Shown: positions 53,715-64,000 of the stretch, piece by piece
Layout of the letters: the number at the start of each line of letters is the position of its first letter
Numbering within the stretch: the stretch's first letter is position 1
Program-made: the position numbers and the translations under genes
From: Lamellibrachia satsuma
Taxonomy: Eukaryota > Annelida > Polychaeta > Sabellida > Siboglinidae
Direction: 5' to 3'
Assembly: GCA_033239005.1 (NCBI GenBank)
Contig: BSQZ01000025.1
Location: 9,182,001 to 9,246,000, forward strand
Length of the DNA: 64,000 nt
Notes under the pieces: model-generated
Seen by the model: the letters and a program-made list of their open reading frames with translations, nothing else
What the model was told of the DNA's origin: nothing
Databases searched by the model: none

Positions 53715-54275
53715 TCAAGGATGTACTGTCTCAGGAAGCTCAAGAAGTTTGGAGTCAGTGTGGATCTTCTTCTGATATTTTGTAATGCAGTCGTTTCCTG
53801 TACTATATCTTTGGGGCAGCCTGTTGGGGTTGTAAAGTTTCAAAACATGATCAAGGGGTGGATAACGTCAGACTTACAACCAGTCGTACTTTTTGGTACA
53901 CAGACAACTTCCAACCTTTGTATCGAAGAAAAGTGTTACACAAACCTAGTCAAATAATCCAATACCCCTCACCCCACCCCCGTTGTCGAATTTTACTTTT
54001 ACTCACGGCTCAGTAGTCACAGAAGCAGTAGATTGTTACTCCCTAATATCGAGACAAACCGCTACAAGTATTCTTTTTTACCCTCTGTCGTTTCAATTCT
54101 TAACGCTAATTAATAAAAAAAAATGTGATTAAATAACCTTTGATTTATACTGTATACGTGATGTGTCAACAGTAGACCTAATGTTCAAGGTTTTGTGTCT
54201 ATCATGTTGTAAGTGTCGATCGGAACTGTAACGTCCTGGTCGGACCAATAAAGTATTATTGTATTGTATTGTATT
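53715..54275 (+). mobile_element. L2/Rex1-like LINE 3' fragment with (ATTGT)n tail
   Basis: A short frame MYCLRKLKKFGVSVDLLLIF (53721 onward) matches the RLYFLRKLRxFxV block near the end of L2/Rex1-type reverse transcriptases. The fragment ends gtcctggtcggaccaataaa followed by tattgtattgtattg repeats (about 54245-54275), a typical 3' tail of these elements. The middle is decayed. Confidence 0.65.
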
Positions 54276-57019
54276 GTTAATGTGATGCCATCTTTCGATC
54301 TGAGAGGAGCAGTGTTTTTTTATTGTGGGACCTACAGATGTTTTCATGCTAGCTTACATACGTTTCAAGTTCCCCATTTCCCGCTGTCTTAATATCCTCA
54401 CTTAACCCAACATAATTTTGGTTTTCTAAACATAGTTTTCGTTAATTTCTTGTCTGGCAGTTCTTTGAGCTAGACTTCAGGAATTTGTGTACCTCAATGT
54501 CTCATTTGACCTGCTTTTAAATTCCATATGCGCATCAATTACCGGTTTCATGGTGCCAAGACTGGCTATAACCCAGTCTGGGTTGCGACGAGAGCTTGCC
54601 CCAAATGTGTCAAGGGTTGATTGGTGAATTGTTTGTTAGAAAAGTAGCAACATATGATCGAGTCAACGTGACCATAATTGTAAGGCAGTATTTGTGGCGC
54701 TAAAATGGCTTTATTATTAATATTATCCAACTGCCGTCCCGTGAACACACGCGCGTGTTATTATCGGCACTAGATGTAACGGCACTTGATACATTTCCAG
54801 TGTTGAGTACATGACACGGTAACGCTGTGTCGATTGTTTTAATGCTCTCGAGGCCAATTGATTACATCACGTGCACGTGTGAAACCCTGCTAAATATTGC
54901 CGCGTTGCGTCCAATCAATACGGTCGTTAACACTTTCTGTGACTATGAACAGACCAATAACCACTGTTATGAATCCAGACGAACTTGGACACAGCTGGAA
55001 TATTACGCAACAAAATAAAGCCAATTAATGTTATGTTCATAGACATCCTTAATGCATGTTTGCGCTCGTGCAGGCGGCAACTACGGAGATCACACCACGT
55101 CTATGATATAAAACAATTTAAGTCTGTATTTGTATGTTTGTATGTTACCTCATATGTCCGTCAGTTTCAAATGAGTGCTAGGGAGCCCATGTGAGGTTCA
55201 CATATTTGTTTATATTCCCCGGAAGTGAGAGTTACGATTAAAAAAGGCTCTAGCGGAAGTGGCAACGGTGGAATTTCTATTTCATCGTAAAGGTAATAAT
55301 GACGCCAACGCAATTGTTGTGAATATATGCTACAATTTGGACTACATTGCAAGTTACTGTAGCTTGATTGTCGCACAACATAGGTGTTTATGGATAGAAA
55401 GCGTCTAGCAGGAGTAGCATAACGTGCACATGCTTGCTATATCATAATAATATTTTAGGTGTCCATAGACGTGGTGTTAACAAGAATAAACTATTGGCTG
55501 CCTTTTCTCCCCCGTTAGTGTTATCCCACGGGTAATATCAGCTGTAGGTGATTTATGTGTTATTTCTGTATAATGACGAAAGTCCAAAAAGGCACAATGA
55601 AATAATAAACACACAATGCAAATGTGATTCGTGAATTGTTGATAATGAAAGATGATGCTATGGCGTTCTCATGGAGAATGTGATGTTGTGATTGTATATC
55701 TCAGCACCACATACTGTTTGTCTACTTGCTGTGTCTTTCACGGAACATTGTAGCTTTTCAATATATTACGTAAATGTCCCATAATGTAATATACACGTTT
55801 ACGGATTTTGACTCAGAATAAACTTGATGATGATGATAAAAATATAATTCTAATAATTATAATAAAGCAAATCAACAGTTAACTGAAACAAAACTTTGAT
55901 ATGAAGATGTGAACTGGAGTGAACCTACAGAGAGAATGAATGACGTAAACAACCAATCGTACATTTGACATGCACATTATATTTACACCTACGAAGGAAT
56001 ACTCAAACATGATTTAGGATTTCAGAATGTCTGCATGCACGAACGCAATTAATTACGATTTGCCGTTGCCAATCACATGTGCGAGTGAGATCAATCAAGT
56101 GTAAGCAATTTCACCGACTTGAACAAGCTCTGCTCTATACCAATATATTAGGAGATATTGCTCTGTGACATAGCGAATTAATTAAATGTCTAGATCATGT
56201 AGACTGTCTGCGGACTGTCTATGGAGTGTTTCTGGTTTGTATATAGACTATGTGTGGACTGTATGTGGACTGTATGTGGACTGTATGTGGATTGTATGAG
56301 GACTGTGTGTGGATTGTATCTGGAATGTATGTGGACTGTATGGACTGTCTGTGGACTGCCTCTGAATTGTATGTGGACTGACTGTCTGTGGTCTGTTTGT
56401 GGACAAATCATTAGTGGAAAACAGCTTGATAGTCCGGACATGAATATACTGGCATCCGTATGAACTATTGATGTGCCGAACATAGCGAATACATAATATC
56501 GCTGTTAATCATCCTATGCAGCAAGGGGTCAATTTATTTGGCTCATTACCATATTTGTGATTTGCCGTATTTGATTCGAGCCGAGTGATTGCGTGATTGC
56601 CTGTTGTCATGTTGATTAGTCTGTCCACAGTGTTGTATAGCCTATCTGGCACTCGACGGCAATACGTGATTGTGGGCGGCTACTAAGAACACGGTAATGT
56701 TTGTAATGTTCAATAATATGTTCTTACTGTTATATAAGTGAATAGCATAACAAGAACATTATAGCAAGAACATTCTACAAAGGAATGTATGCCCACTTTT
56801 ATATATTACCTTGCAGGACATATACCACTGACTTGTAAAGCATTTTCGAAATATGAAAACAACAACATGTAAGTTATGTTACTTCAACAAACAACCCAAG
56901 ACATATTGCCCATATTAGTGAATAATTATTATAAATGATAAACCGACGAAATGGTTTACAAAACAAAATAAAATAATTTTGAATAACAACATTAAAACAA
57001 TCAAATATGTTTAACTATC
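54276..57019. other. Intergenic, one small repeat
   Basis: No supported gene. At 56205-56410, units of about ten bases (tgtatgtggac) recur imperfectly. A short open stretch after a splice-like acceptor near 55072 is not supported by any domain. Confidence 0.5.
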
Positions 57020-57435
57020 GAACAGCGAAAGCCGCATATTGCAATGTGGTTTGACAACACTAGAGACCAGGAGACTAAGAGGATACCAAATAGAAGTGTT
57101 TAAAATAGTGAACGGTTATGAGGATGTTTATACGAATATGTTCTTCACACTTAAAAAAGGCAATAGAACCAGAGGACACAAACCAGCATTAGTTAAGGAG
57201 CAGTGTAGGTTGGACATGAGAAAGTACTCTTTCTCACAGAGGGTGATAAATGAATGGAACAAACTGCCAAATCATTATGTTAATGCTAGTAGTGTACATA
57301 TGTTTAAAATGTTATTGACAGATATTTGGTAAGGGCGGGCTACACATAGATGAGAAAATTGTTGGACTCTCGATAAGCCAATGGCTTCCTTGTCCACTTG
57401 CCATCTGGATCCTGTTGTTTGTGATGGCAATCTTA
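57020..57435 (+). mobile_element. CR1-type LINE 3' fragment, copy G
   Basis: Begins CGLTTLETRRLRGYQIEVFK and continues FTLKKGNRTRGHKPALVKEQ, CRLDMRKYSFSQRVINEWNK, then the common 3' block actctcgataagccaatggc. The frame is open for 97 codons. Closest to copies D and E. Confidence 0.85.
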
Positions 57436-58354
57436 AACATTCTTACCGGTAATCTGGGAATGAGTAAAACACCGTCATACAACTACGGTCAGTTGTGATA
57501 TGTTGTAGGCCTATACCCAACGATTAATTTAAAGTAAGATGGTTGCTTTGTTGGAAATGGTACTAAAACGTCAACCATCGAATTCCACGTAGGCTGTGAA
57601 TTGATTGTACTTAAGTGCATTGCAGACTTACGGCAAGTCGAAATATGTAACGGATTACGTGAATACAATTACGCACAGCACAATAATAACGGAAAGCATT
57701 CATGTTCCATACAGCTCAATAACTGATAAGTGGATATTGTGTAGACGTTTTGCTTAGTGAAATATGTGTGGATGCTGCGTAATACATCAAATGTGCCAGC
57801 ATGACACATAAAATATTCTTTAAAAGTCCGTGCGATTTGTTCGCTCGTCTCATTTCAAATTAATTTTGCGAAAAATCTAACTTACCTAGTACCTATTGCA
57901 ACTAGCTTGCTCATGTGTGCAACATTTGTATGTGTTTTTTGTAAAATCATCAGACAAACTATTAAATTACTTAATGTTTCGTCAAACATAAATTGAAATA
58001 AAAATGGAAACGCTGAAAATGTTCGTAATTTTTTATGTGATCTGCGATAAGATGGTCACGTCACACCCGTCACAAGTCACGCCCATGATCGGAATTGACT
58101 GGTACAGTGCAGTGCTATGGATGTCCACTGTTTTCAGTCGTTCCAGTTCTAATGACTAACATCAATTCTTTCGATGATTTGACCAGAAATATATTTTTTA
58201 TTAAATCGACTTCGGAGGTTACATAAACTATTCACACATTATATATTTGGACATCAAAGAAGAGGATTTGATATAAGCTAAATAAGTTAAGCATGGAGTT
58301 AAAACGTAAGCCTGTTTAATTTAAATACACTATACATATTTATGTGAATAAGCA
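57436..58354. other. Intergenic, nothing recognised
   Basis: AT-rich unique sequence. Confidence 0.5.
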
Positions 58355-58690
58355 CACACCAATACAGATCTGAGAGCTTTTGGTGTTGATGAGAAAATAC
58401 TTGCTCTTTTTTATCGCTTCATTATTGAAATCATACTGCGCTATGGGATTACTGCTTGGTTTGACAATCTGTCTGTTCAGTTGAAAGCACAGCCTTCTGG
58501 CTTGATGAGAACTGCCATGAAAATAACAGGTTCCACATCTCCCATGATCTCCCTTCAGGAGATTTTTGAACAGACATTAAGAAGACAGTCAGTCAAGATT
58601 ATTTATGATACTAAACATGTTTTACATAATTAATTTCAGCTCCTGCCGTCTGCCAGATGCTATAGAACTCCTCCGTGCAGGCTTAATATA
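58355..58690 (+). mobile_element. L2/Rex1-like LINE fragment 2
   Basis: The plus-strand frame LRSFGVDEKILALFYRFI, IILRYGITAWFDNLS, LMRTAMKITGSTSPMISLQE is the C-terminal region of L2/Rex1-type reverse transcriptases (LRSFxVxxxxLxxFYxSxxxSxxxYGxxxW). It ends with decay near 58690. Confidence 0.7.
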
Positions 58691-59019
58691 TACAAATACT
58701 AAATTGTACCATTGTCTATTAAGCAACTTAACCCATGATGCCTGCTGCAAATAGTGTCACTTGTCATTTCCTAGCATAACAAGTAATGTGTGTGTGTAAT
58801 GTATATAATATATGTTCGTTTATTTTATTGTGTATGTATTATTTATTTAATATTAATGCTATTATTTTAATATATCTCACTGTCTACTTATCTGCCGCTT
58901 TTATAGAATGGTTTTATGTATTATATTACAGTCATGTATATTCTTACCCGACACAAATTTCTCAATTTTATTGTTGAGACAAAAAAGAAGTATATTATCT
59001 TATCTAGTATATAGGCCCA
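58691..59019. other. Intergenic, nothing recognised
   Basis: AT-rich unique sequence. Confidence 0.5.
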
Positions 59020-59540
59020 CATATGAACAACCAGTCCACAGACACGTGCATGAACAATCAGCCCACAGACACGTGCATGAACATTCAGCCCACAAGCCCA
59101 TATGTGGACAACCAGTCCACAGTCCCGCGAATGGACAACCAGTTCACAGTCCCGTGTATGGACAACCAGTCCACAGTCCCGTGTATGTATGAACAACCAG
59201 TCCACCGTCCCGGGTATGGACAACCAGTCCACATGTCCTTGTATTGACAACAAGTCCACAGGGCTGTCCAGTCCACGTGACTGTGCATGGACGACCAGTC
59301 CAACAACCCACGTATGGACAAACATACATCATGCCCCTGTATGCACGATTAGTCCACAAACCTGTGTACGGACAATTAGTCAACACGCCCGTGTATGGAC
59401 AACCAGTCCACGGACTCTTGTGTGGACGACCCGTCTACCTGTCCACGTATGGACTACCAGTCCACAGGCTCGAGTGTGGACAATCATTCCACAGGCTCGT
59501 GCATGGGCAACCAGTCCACAAGCTCGTGCATGTACAAGCA
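59020..59540. repeat. Imperfect 27-36-bp repeat (tggacaaccagtccacag units)
   Basis: About 17 units built on acaaccagtccacagnccc and cgtgtatgg, with many substitutions. Several frames on both strands stay open by chance because the unit is stop-poor. Confidence 0.85.
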
Positions 59541-59934
59541 CGTATCAGGACCATCCATGAAGGGAGACCGAAGACGTCACATATCAATGGAACCCGCGCT
59601 TTATGCCTAACAGCTTCCTCGACATCTACCGCCGAGGCGTTCGGTAGATTATTATGCAATCCAAATGTAAAAATTAACATATCAGTCATTAGAAAGCGGG
59701 ACTTAATCAGAAATACGACACCATCGTATTTGCTAAGCGACTTCGAGCGGTCACAAAACAATTCTTTATGTGAATATCAATCTCCTTTGTATCAAGTTAC
59801 GGATAAACTAACAATAGTTATTACTGCTGTTGATCATCAATATCAACGCCAACATTGACCGTCGCAAATCGATGTATGCCTATTAAGAACATTTATAATG
59901 TTACCAACACATGTTGCTATACAATGTTCCCAAA
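59541..59934. other. Unassigned, nothing recognised
   Basis: An open frame continues from the preceding repeat to 59858, including a stop-free non-repetitive stretch with no recognised domain. Confidence 0.4.
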
Positions 59935-60070
59935 TGACCTGCCTGCCTACCTTGTTTATATGCTTGCCTACCATGTATGTATGCCTGCCTACCTTGTGTA
60001 CATGCCTGCCTACCGTGTGTACATGCCTGCCTACCATATATGTATGCCTGCCTACCTTGTGTACATGCCA
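59935..60070. repeat. About 21-bp tandem repeat (gcctgcctaccttgtgtacat)
   Basis: Six to seven units with small changes. Confidence 0.88.
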
Positions 60071-61689
60071 GTTCGACAACTTGCATACCTTCTAAACCCA
60101 ATTATCTTTGTTGTAATAAATACAGTGCATTATTTTGACGCTTTATAAATACACTACAATGAACCATCCTGGAAACTTAGGTTAGTTAATGCACCTAAGT
60201 ACCCCAACACCTTCAGTCAGACACATTACAAAGGCACACACTCACTTTCTGACACACAATACAAACATTAACACACACTGATTTACAAATGTGAATATCG
60301 GTGGAATTGACAATAAATTCTTCATTGGCTTCCGGTGGGTCTTTAGTCCAGACAATGTTTGGTATGGCTTTAACAATGGTACAAATAGTTTCATCAGATG
60401 CACCTTCATTATTTCTTTCTGGCAATTGTGGTGTGATAATCTATTACCGTCTATATGTATGTATGTAAGACGTTCAAAATGCCTCTAGCAAATCCAAAGC
60501 AGTTGATATTATTACAATGTTCACAATAATGATGCTGATTAACATCTAACTATTAAAATGTTTGTTTTAGTTCATTCTACGAATATACGCCTACTCGGTT
60601 ATGACATTCCCTCAATATTCACGCATCTCTTTCACCTTACGTGATTACATAAAATGTCCAAGGAAAAGCGTGTTTCATTGTTTAGGTTTAACGTTACATT
60701 ACCACAGAGGAAACTGCATCTACCTAACTCCTATATACGGGGCTGTCACAAAAAGACAACGACCTTGGGTGTGGTCATATTCTCTGGTCGTCATAAAACA
60801 TATAAAATGGCAAGAAAATAGCTTTCGCGCTAAGAAAGTCCTATAAGTTATCCAATTTTGTCAGACATGGGCTTTCAAACGTTTCTAATTGGGATATGTT
60901 TTTTTGTAGATCCCTACTTTCTCGCGAAACAAACAAAGGCACTGGTGACTACATAGACATCGTTAGACCTCAGAGGATCGTGCCTTCTACGTTATCGCGT
61001 GGGAAGGAAGCTTTTACGGCGAGGTTTTAGGCAACCCTCAGACGTACTTCAACTGCTGCGGGACCGAACTCTCAGTTTTCAAAGCAACGGTTTGAATGAT
61101 TTATCTCTAGAAGCATGACAAACATACATGATAATGAAACAAAATAAGCTAGTTTTTATACGAAGTTGCTGATTGCTGATATATCGTCAGTCACCAAATG
61201 TCGTCTGCTCGTTCGATGGTAAAGGATGGATATCGTAGAAAAGTCGCTAAAGTAGAAGACACAGAACACATGTATCAATTGAATTGGTGTGAGCATGTAT
61301 AAACACAATTCTAGTGTACCGATTTATGTTTACGCAAATATAATAAAAACATTTTAATATAATTGCAGGAGCAGAAACACTTCGTCAAATACTACATTCA
61401 AACAGCATAGACTTCTCGAGCACAAAGGCCATACTTGGATATTTAAAAAAACTGCTCCTGGTCCAGCAGATACACTACCAATGTAACTCTCCGACGGTCA
61501 ATATATGAAAAGTTCAATCTTCAAAAACATCTCTGCTTTGTGGCATTATTTTTAAACTGGGAAACCACCAATTCGGAACGCCCTGGCACAATAAACCTAT
61601 ACCACACCAGCAGCCACGTGCTTAACTGGAGTGACAATCGGTGTTATACAGGTCAAGTCAAGAGCCAAATAAAAGACATTATAAGAAAG
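60071..61689. other. Intergenic, nothing recognised
   Basis: No supported gene. A stretch after ttgcag near 61370 is open for about 45 codons without a recognised domain. Confidence 0.45.
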
Positions 61690-64000
61690 TTCACGGAATG
61701 ATTTCTTTGATTCGAAGATAGAAGTAAGTATTTAAAACAGGGAAAATGTTTTACATTTCTCATGACACCAAATCAGCACACACAAAAACTTATATTGTAT
61801 GACATCTCTATGGATATAAATTCAATTTATCTAAATTACTTTTTGTTTTGCACATACAATACCATGATTTTGGTGCATTTTCTATTAGGCACCAATTTCG
61901 TTTCTTAAATAATATTTAAAATGTGTTACATTACCTTTAGCAGAAAAAGATGGAGGATAACATAGATGACATCATGGTTACACCCACTGGTAAAACGAAC
62001 CACAAGCAGATTCGATTAGAAGAATGATTGTTCCAAGAAGTGAAGCACATCTACTTTAGATTTCGTATTATACCGAGTTAAGATTTTTGCCATTTCTAAA
62101 TCGGATTTGTGACATTTTCGTTAGTTTCAACCGAGTGAGTCGACTAAAAAGGCTACATAATAGAAAACACACGAGTTATTAGTTAAACATGATTCACGAG
62201 TCGAGTAATTAATCATTATCAAATGACCTTTTCCTACGAGCTACAGTCATATGTTAATTAGTTGGTCATAGTTTATTGTTCTTATTTTATTTTAAATAAA
62301 ACTTTATTTGGCAACAAATAAATTGCAATCTTTAAGTGTGTGCATTACTTTCCTTAACACCACTAACAACAGCGGTAGCCAGTGGAATTTCGGCCGTATT
62401 GACCAGCAGCGTTAATAAATTGCATACTGGTAGGTGGTGCAGTATTCCCGAAAGCTATTAATCTAATAACAGTGTTTCAACCGTGGGGCATCACATTCCA
62501 GAATACAATTTACTGATTTACTGATTAATTAAATAGTTGTGTACTTCCACAATTATGCTATACAACAGTGTGAGGAAAATGCATCCAAAACGAGAAAACA
62601 CATGGGATGGCTTCCTTGATTCGAGGACAGAAGTAAGTATATAAAACAGGAACAATATTTTCCATTCTTCATGTCCCCACATCAGCACAAAACATTTAAT
62701 ATTTTGTATAACATCTATGTGGCTATAAATTCAATTGACCTTAATTATAGTTTGTTTTCCACGTACTATGATATTGGTGCCTACTTGTACTAAACACCAG
62801 TTTCATTTGTGAAATATTATTTTAAGATGTGCTACGTTACCTTTAGCAAGACGAGATGGAGGATAATGCAGAGAACATTGAAAACATTTGCTGACAAATC
62901 ATCATGGTTCACCAAACTGGTACATTAAACCACAGGCAGATTGGTTTAGAAGAATGACTGTTCCAAGAAGTGAAACATATCTACTATAATTTGTTATTTG
63001 TATTATACCGAGTTAAGATTTGCATCATTTCTAAATGGGATTTGGGACATTTTCGTTAATTTCAACCATATGCTTCGATCGCATAGGCTACCTGTTAGGC
63101 AACGAACGAGTTTTTAGCTAAACAAGATTCACGACACGAGTAATTTAATCCAAACCAAGCCAAAGGCCCATATGGCAAGTGGACAAGGAAGCTGTTGACT
63201 TATGGAGAGTCCAATCATGTTCATCTACGTGTGACCCACCTCCTGAAATATGTGTCAACCCTGTTTTTAAGTATACTCACGTTGCTAGCAGTTATACAAT
63301 CCGTAGACAATTTGTTCCATTCATTCATAGTCCTCTATGAGAACGAGTACTTGTCCTCTAATCCTACTGTCTTTTTGGAGTGAGAAAAACATATTTCTAT
63401 CATTATTGTCATAACCATTAAATATCTTTAAAAAATCAATCTGATCTCCTCTTAACATCCTTGTGTCTAGAGTTGTTACCCCATATTCTTTCAGGCGTTC
63501 TTCATAACTAAAGTCTGTCAGTTCTGGAATCATTTTAGTTGATCTCCTCTGTATTCATTCATGCGTATCTATATCCTTCTTATATATGGTCTCCACGCCT
63601 GTATACAATATTCTAAATGAGGTCTAACAATCTCCATGACGACATAATATTAGATGCTGTACATAGATTTAGTACAGCGGTGGCCAGTGGAATTTGGGCA
63701 GTATTGATCAGAAGCGTTAATAAATGCTATACTGATGGTCGGTGCAGTATTGCCGAAAGCTATTAATCCAACAACAGTGGGGCATCACATTCCAGAATCC
63801 AATTAATTAATTAATTACATAGTTGTGTACTTCCACAATTATACTATACAACAGTGTTAGGAAAATCCAAAATCCATCCCAAATCCATCCAAAATGAGAA
63901 AACACATGGGATGTCTTCCTTGATTCGAGGACAGAGGTACGTATATAAAACAGGAACAATATTTTCCATTTCTCATGTCCCCACATCAGCACAAAACATT
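61690..64000 (+). repeat. Large tandem repeat, about 0.9-kb unit, at least three partial copies
   Basis: The block ttgattcgaggacagaagta recurs near 61710, 62617 and 63921. Neighbouring blocks such as atatataaaacaggaacaat, cagattcgattagaagaatg and agcgttaataaattg recur in the same order. The first spacing is about 907 bp and the second about 1,304 bp; the excess fits the CR1 fragment inside the second unit. The last copy runs off the window. Confidence 0.85.
63145..63640 (-). mobile_element. CR1-type LINE fragment, copy H
   Basis: Minus-strand frames IPELTDFSYEERLKEYGVTT and IFNGYDNNDRNMFFSLQKDS match the C-terminal region of copies B and F, and the 3' block ccatatgggcctttggcttg faces 63150. 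Truncated upstream near 63640. It lies inside the 0.9-kb tandem repeat and only in its second unit. Confidence 0.85.

Noticed and set aside
59023..59858. Overlapping plus-strand frames of 70 to 204 codons
   Set aside because: Most of their length is the imperfect tggacaaccagtccacag repeat; the remaining part shows no domain.

Overview
The window is animal (metazoan) nuclear DNA. It is AT-rich and packed with retrotransposon debris, microsatellites and minisatellites. Introns, extracellular protein modules, CR1-type LINEs, Ty3/gypsy pol remnants and an FMRFamide-receptor-like GPCR point to a non-vertebrate bilaterian, plausibly a marine invertebrate such as a lophotrochozoan. The sequence alone does not fix the species, and that placement is inference.

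Positions 1 to about 13,450 (+) carry the 3' part of a multi-exon gene for a secreted mosaic protein. I see seven supported coding exons: a follistatin/Kazal first half (326-424), a fibronectin type II domain (2653-2826), a Kazal second half (4233-4349), a thrombospondin type 1 repeat (4753-4917), a complete follistatin/Kazal module (8179-8400), and a C-terminal cystine knot split over 12778-12989 and 13372-13452 with the stop codon. Every junction up to the cystine knot is phase 1; the last is phase 0. The 5' exons lie outside the window. The FN2 exon sits physically between the two halves of a Kazal domain, and a broken tandem copy of the Kazal exon lies just upstream of the good one.

From about 14.9 to 34 kb is a retrotransposon zone: two long CR1 elements with 5' ends, an SGNH-esterase ORF1 and an ORF2 (copy A 16.5-22.2 kb, copy B 29.0-33.5 kb), truncated CR1 copies C and D, a gypsy fragment, and a 1.1-kb inverted-repeat DNA transposon nested in copy A. 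Minisatellites of 45 and 48 bp abut the 3' ends of copies D and B.

The second complete coding unit is an intronless class A peptide-type GPCR at 36142-37275 (-). After it come more CR1 and RTE-like fragments, a dispersed inverted repeat pair, and a second LINE family on the minus strand (about 52.9 to 46.7 kb). That element is interrupted by CR1 copy F, by two minisatellites that appear to have grown out of its own coding sequence, and by two AT microsatellites. The right end has small LINE fragments, imperfect tandem repeats, and a roughly 0.9-kb tandem repeat that runs off the window and contains a CR1 insertion.

All retroelement ORFs seen are broken or truncated. The best candidates for something new are the module order of the mosaic gene and the repeated birth of tandem repeats inside LINE coding sequence. 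A weaker candidate is a hammerhead-like motif near 28.7 kb.
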